NCBI GenBank assembly: GCA_900553025.1
Contig: USBT01000048.1
Span: 1-7,299 of the forward strand
DNA length: 7,299 nt
Reading direction: 5' to 3'
From: an uncultured Eubacteriales bacterium
GTDB taxonomy: Bacteria > Bacillota > Clostridia > Peptostreptococcales > Anaerovoracaceae
Positions 4,626 to 7,299 of this stretch are shown piece by piece (within the stretch, counting starts at the first letter, position 1; each line of letters starts with the position of its first letter). The notes under the pieces are model-generated. The model had not been told where the DNA came from, made no database searches, and worked only from the letters and a program-made list of their open reading frames with translations. The translations under genes and the position numbers were made by a program.

Positions 4626-6917
4626 ATGCCAATCAAAGTACCTAACAATTTACCAGCGGTCAAAACACTTACGCGAGAGAATATTTTCGTGATGACTGAT
4701 ACAAGGGCGATGACTCAGGACATAAGGCCGCTCAAAATCTTGATTTTAAACTTGATGCCAACCAAAATTGAAACAGAAACTCAGCTAACAAGACTACTTG
4801 GTAATACACCTCTTCAGGTTGAACTCGAGCTTCTTCAAACGGCAAGTCATAAGGCAAAAAATATATCACAGGACCATATGCTGGCGTTTTATCAGACATT
4901 CTCTCAGGTAAAATCAAAATATTATGATGGAATGATTATCACAGGTGCGCCCGTCGAAAACATGGATTTTTCTGAGGTTGAATACTGGGATGAGCTCTGT
5001 GAAATTATGGAGTGGTCAAAGAGTCACGTGCACAGCACTTTTCATATATGTTGGGGTGCGCAGGCTGGTTTGTACTATCATTATGGTATAAAAAAATATC
5101 AACTTGATACCAAATTATCCGGGATCTTTTCTCATGTGGTCGAAAAGAAAGGGAGCATGCTCTTCCGTGGATTTGACGATGAGTTTATGGCGCCACATTC
5201 AAGGAATACAGAAGTAAGGCGAGAGGATATTGAGAGTGTCCCTTCGCTTGAAATTTTATCTACATCAGCTGAGGCTGGTGTTTATGCTGTGAAATCCAAA
5301 AATGATAGGCAGTTTTTCATCATGGGCCATTCTGAATACGATGCCGACACACTCAAAAATGAATATTTAAGGGATACGGAACAGGGGCTTCAGCCGAAAA
5401 TCCCAAGCAATTATTTTCCAAATAATGACGATAGCATGTCGCCAGTTGTGACGTGGAGATCGAGCGCAAACCTGCTTTACAGCAACTGGCTCAACTATTT
5501 TGTTTACCAGTCCACACCTTACAATATCGAGCAGATAACGATGGACGAAAACTGGACGATGCTCAGCAAAAGAGGGGATACGGTAACCGCAAAGTTTGGA
5601 GGCAGTTCACTCGCAAATGCTAACTGTTTCAGGAGGGTTAAGGAGATAATAGAAACCGATAAAAGACGAAGATACGTCGTGGTTTCGGCACCAGGTATGA
5701 GGTTCAAGAGCGATGCAAAAATAACGGATCTTTTGCTGGAGGCTTACGAAATTGCAAACTCAGGCTCAGGCGATGATGCTGGCGAGCTTATCCGAGAAGT
5801 TGAGCGGAGATTTGCGGAGATTTGCGAGGGTCTTGGAATGGATTTTGTTCTGCAGCAGGAAATTCTGGCACTGAAGGATAAGATTGACTCTGGTGATGCT
5901 GACAAAGACTATGTAATTACGCGTGGCGAATATTTTTCAGCAAAAATCATGTCAGAGTACCTTGGCCGTGAGCTTGTCAATCCCGAAGAATACATAAAAT
6001 TCGATGCCGAGGGGAATCTGATGGCTGATGAAAGTCAGAGTATGCTCGCTGAAAAACTTAAAGTGATGCAGACTGCGGTGATTCCGGGATTTTACGGCGG
6101 AACGTACAGCAACAAAATAGTGGCGTTCTCAAGGGGCGGCTCCGATGTAACAGGGGCGATTGTTGCAGCAGCGTCAGGGTCAGATTTATATGAGAACTGG
6201 ACAGATGTTCCAGGAATTTTGATGGCTGACCCGTCGATTGTAAACAATCCTGTGATACTTCCTGTTATAACCTACAAGGAAATCAGGGAGATGGCATACA
6301 TGGGTGCTGAGGTTATGCACCAAAGTGCAATTAAGCCAGTTAGAGAACTTGGGATTCCTATAAATATCAAGAATTCAAAACAGCCCGAAGAGCCCGGCAC
6401 ACTCATAGTAAAAAATGCGGATTATTATAGAAGTGGTGATCTTGTTACTGGGATTACTGGTAAAACTAATCTCATGAGCATTTTAATAGAAAAAGAGAAT
6501 CTCAACGAGGACCCACATCTAAGGGGCGAGGTGATTTATAGATTGCTAATGCATGGTATTTCTATCGAGCACTCACTAGCTGAGATTGATTCTCTTACTA
6601 TAATTGTTGACAAATCTCAGCTTAGGGGAATTTCTGATGTAAAAACCTTTGTCGAAAGCAGTTTAGACAGTTATGTTAAAGATACAAAGATTTCTGTAGA
6701 TAATGATTTTGCAATCATTGCGGTAATTGGCAGGAATCTAGCGACTACGCCAGATATCGCTGTGCGTGTCTTAAATTCGCTATCTATGAGAAGGATAAAT
6801 GTAAAGCTGATAGACCACGGTCCAAGGAGATACAACATTTTGATAGGTGTGTCCGAGGACAACTATGCCGAGGCCATCAACTCGATTTATAACAACTTCG
6901 TAGGGCATGTGGTTTAA
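4626..6917 (+). CDS. Fused homoserine O-acetyltransferase (MetA) - aspartate kinase
   Basis: Residues 1 to about 303 are a full-length MetA (301-309 residues when separate). It has C142 (HICWGAQAG), H235 and E237 (MGHSEYD), the same numbering as the E. coli triad, and E111 (TGAPVE), the residue linked to acetyl- rather than succinyl-CoA use. Residues from about 318 to 763 are a full aspartate kinase of the monofunctional AK III/YclM length. The kinase shows KFGGSS (323-328), VSAPG (353-357), ITRGEYFSAK (431-440), SRGGSDVTGA (502-511) and WTDVPGI (525-531). Two ACT-type regulatory regions follow, at about 606-663 and 694-758. The linker is only about 15 residues. One chain would thus phosphorylate aspartate and acetylate homoserine; the steps between (Asd, homoserine dehydrogenase) are encoded elsewhere. 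The ribosome site AAGAGAG lies about 8 bases before the ATG. No stop or frameshift separates the halves. Feedback ligands are unknown. Confidence 0.93.
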   Translation: MPIKVPNNLPAVKTLTRENIFVMTDTRAMTQDIRPLKILILNLMPTKIETETQLTRLLGNTPLQVELELLQTASHKAKNISQDHMLAFYQTFSQVKSKYYDGMIITGAPVENMDFSEVEYWDELCEIMEWSKSHVHSTFHICWGAQAGLYYHYGIKKYQLDTKLSGIFSHVVEKKGSMLFRGFDDEFMAPHSRNTEVRREDIESVPSLEILSTSAEAGVYAVKSKNDRQFFIMGHSEYDADTLKNEYLRDTEQGLQPKIPSNYFPNNDDSMSPVVTWRSSANLLYSNWLNYFVYQSTPYNIEQITMDENWTMLSKRGDTVTAKFGGSSLANANCFRRVKEIIETDKRRRYVVVSAPGMRFKSDAKITDLLLEAYEIANSGSGDDAGELIREVERRFAEICEGLGMDFVLQQEILALKDKIDSGDADKDYVITRGEYFSAKIMSEYLGRELVNPEEYIKFDAEGNLMADESQSMLAEKLKVMQTAVIPGFYGGTYSNKIVAFSRGGSDVTGAIVAAASGSDLYENWTDVPGILMADPSIVNNPVILPVITYKEIREMAYMGAEVMHQSAIKPVRELGIPINIKNSKQPEEPGTLIVKNADYYRSGDLVTGITGKTNLMSILIEKENLNEDPHLRGEVIYRLLMHGISIEHSLAEIDSLTIIVDKSQLRGISDVKTFVESSLDSYVKDTKISVDNDFAIIAVIGRNLATTPDIAVRVLNSLSMRRINVKLIDHGPRRYNILIGVSEDNYAEAINSIYNNFVGHVV

Positions 6918-6930
6918 ATGTTTTCAAAAC

Positions 6931-6982
6931 CTAAGTGTTGGGAATAGTCAAGTTATTGAAATAACCAAGTGATTGAAATAGG
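6931..6982 (+). repeat. Short tandem repeat, about 17 bp x 3
   Basis: Copies at 6931-6948, 6949-6965 and 6966-6982 share CAAGT-ATTGAAATA with changes (first copy TAAGTGTTGGGAATA, second CAAGTTATTGAAATA, third CAAGTGATTGAAATA). Looser GATTAGTCGATAG/GTTAGTCGTTAG repeats continue to about 7020. The array lies between the fusion gene's stop and its terminator. Confidence 0.65.
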
Positions 6983-7026
6983 CGATTAGTCGATAGATTT
7001 AAGTAGTTGTTAGTCGTTAGTTGATA

Positions 7027-7075
7027 AAGTTACGGGCCAAATTCAGATTTTTGCGATTTGACCCGTAACTTTTTT
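7027..7075 (+). terminator. Strong intrinsic terminator after the metA-AK fusion gene
   Basis: AAGTTACGGG (7027-7036) pairs perfectly with CCCGTAACTT (7062-7071). After one C-A mismatch, CAAA (7038-7041) pairs with TTTG (7057-7060), closing a 15-base loop. Six T follow the stem (7070-7075). It lies 110 bases beyond the stop codon and is also the first unit of the hairpin array. Confidence 0.85.
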
Positions 7076-7240
7076 GTATCATTTACGGTAGGATATTCAA
7101 AAATGGCAAAATGACCCGTAATTTTTCGTACCATTTACGGCGGGATTTCCATTTCATGTAAAATGACCCGTAAGCCCACACTTAAAATTACGGTAGGATT
7201 TTCGATTTTTAGAAAATGACCCGTAAACCACTTGCTAAAA
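7030..7240. repeat. Tandem array of four 53-bp hairpin units (TTACGG...CCGTAA)
   Basis: TTACGG occurs at 7030, 7083, 7135 and 7188, and ACCCGTAA at 7061, 7114, 7166 and 7219, giving periods of 53, 52 and 53. Every unit is an inverted repeat: TTACGG opens it and CCGTAA closes it 39 bases on, followed by a variable linker of 13-14 bases. Units 2-4 also share GGAT-TTC after the left arm and AAAATGACC before the right arm. A decayed fifth start (TTACTA) lies at 7241. Loops and linkers differ between units, while arms and spacing are kept. The rest of the stretch from 6918 to the window end contains no gene I can see. Confidence 0.88.
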
Positions 7241-7267
7241 TTACTAAACTACTACCTATAAAGTAGA

Positions 7268-7292
7268 CACGGTAAAAACGAATTTTTACGTG
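7268..7292. repeat. Hairpin near the window end
   Basis: GTAAAAA (7272-7278) and TTTTTAC (7283-7289) form a perfect 7-bp stem around CGAA. After one unpaired G, flanking CAC and GTG extend it. No U-run follows on either strand, so its role is open; it may be part of a feature that continues past the window. Confidence 0.5.
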
Positions 7293-7299
7293 GTGACAC

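Noticed and set aside
4732..6862. Minus-strand open frames of about 60 codons inside the fusion gene
   Set aside because: Short hydrophobic antisense translations are expected by chance here; none has a ribosome site or recognisable motif.
7030..7240. CRISPR array
   Set aside because: Conserved parts are two short inverted arms with both the loops and the linkers variable, and copies differ in sequence. Real CRISPR repeats are near-identical and flank spacers of uniform length. No cas genes are present.

Overview
The window reads as a low-GC Gram-positive (Bacillota, probably Clostridia-like) chromosome. The order mazG - hup - rqcP (yabO-like) is a familiar Firmicutes neighbourhood. Shine-Dalgarno sites are purine-rich and AGA/AGG arginine codons are common. 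I cannot fix the genus. The sporulation/division genes that often follow rqcP (yabP, yabQ, divIC) are absent. A methionine/aspartate block lies there instead, which fits either a non-spore-former or a local rearrangement.

Positions 1 to about 1400 are the left-end part of an IS110-family insertion sequence in minus orientation. The transposase (1189 down to the window edge) is intact as far as it can be read, with all DEDD residues and a candidate catalytic serine. Upstream of it on the minus strand lie about 185 noncoding bases. They hold a TATAAT box, a long-range closing stem and three nested hairpins, which is the position, size and general shape expected of an IS110 bridge RNA. A minus-strand terminator hairpin sits just outside that promoter.

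Positions 1474-2700 hold mazG (a two-domain NTP pyrophosphohydrolase without the YabN methylase domain) and hup (HU), which probably form one transcript ending at a clear terminator. rqcP (2878-3120) encodes the small S4-domain ribosome quality-control factor. It overlaps a seven-codon upstream mini-ORF by ATGA.

Positions 3246-6917 hold two genes of the aspartate-to-methionine route. metY encodes an O-acetylhomoserine sulfhydrylase. The next gene encodes a 763-residue fusion of homoserine O-acyltransferase (MetA) and aspartate kinase (AK). The MetA part carries the C142/H235/E237 triad and Glu111, which predicts acetyl-CoA use and so matches MetY next door. The fusion therefore joins the first step of the aspartate pathway to the committing step of its methionine branch in one polypeptide.

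Most intergenic gaps after hup carry their own degenerate tandem repeats: 40 bp x3, 27 bp x4, 17 bp x3 and 53 bp x4. The gap between metY and the fusion gene instead holds a nested inverted repeat. The 53-bp array after the fusion gene consists of repeated TTACGG...CCGTAA hairpins, and the first copy doubles as a strong terminator. The points most worth following up are the bridge-RNA candidate, the MetA-AK fusion and the hairpin array.
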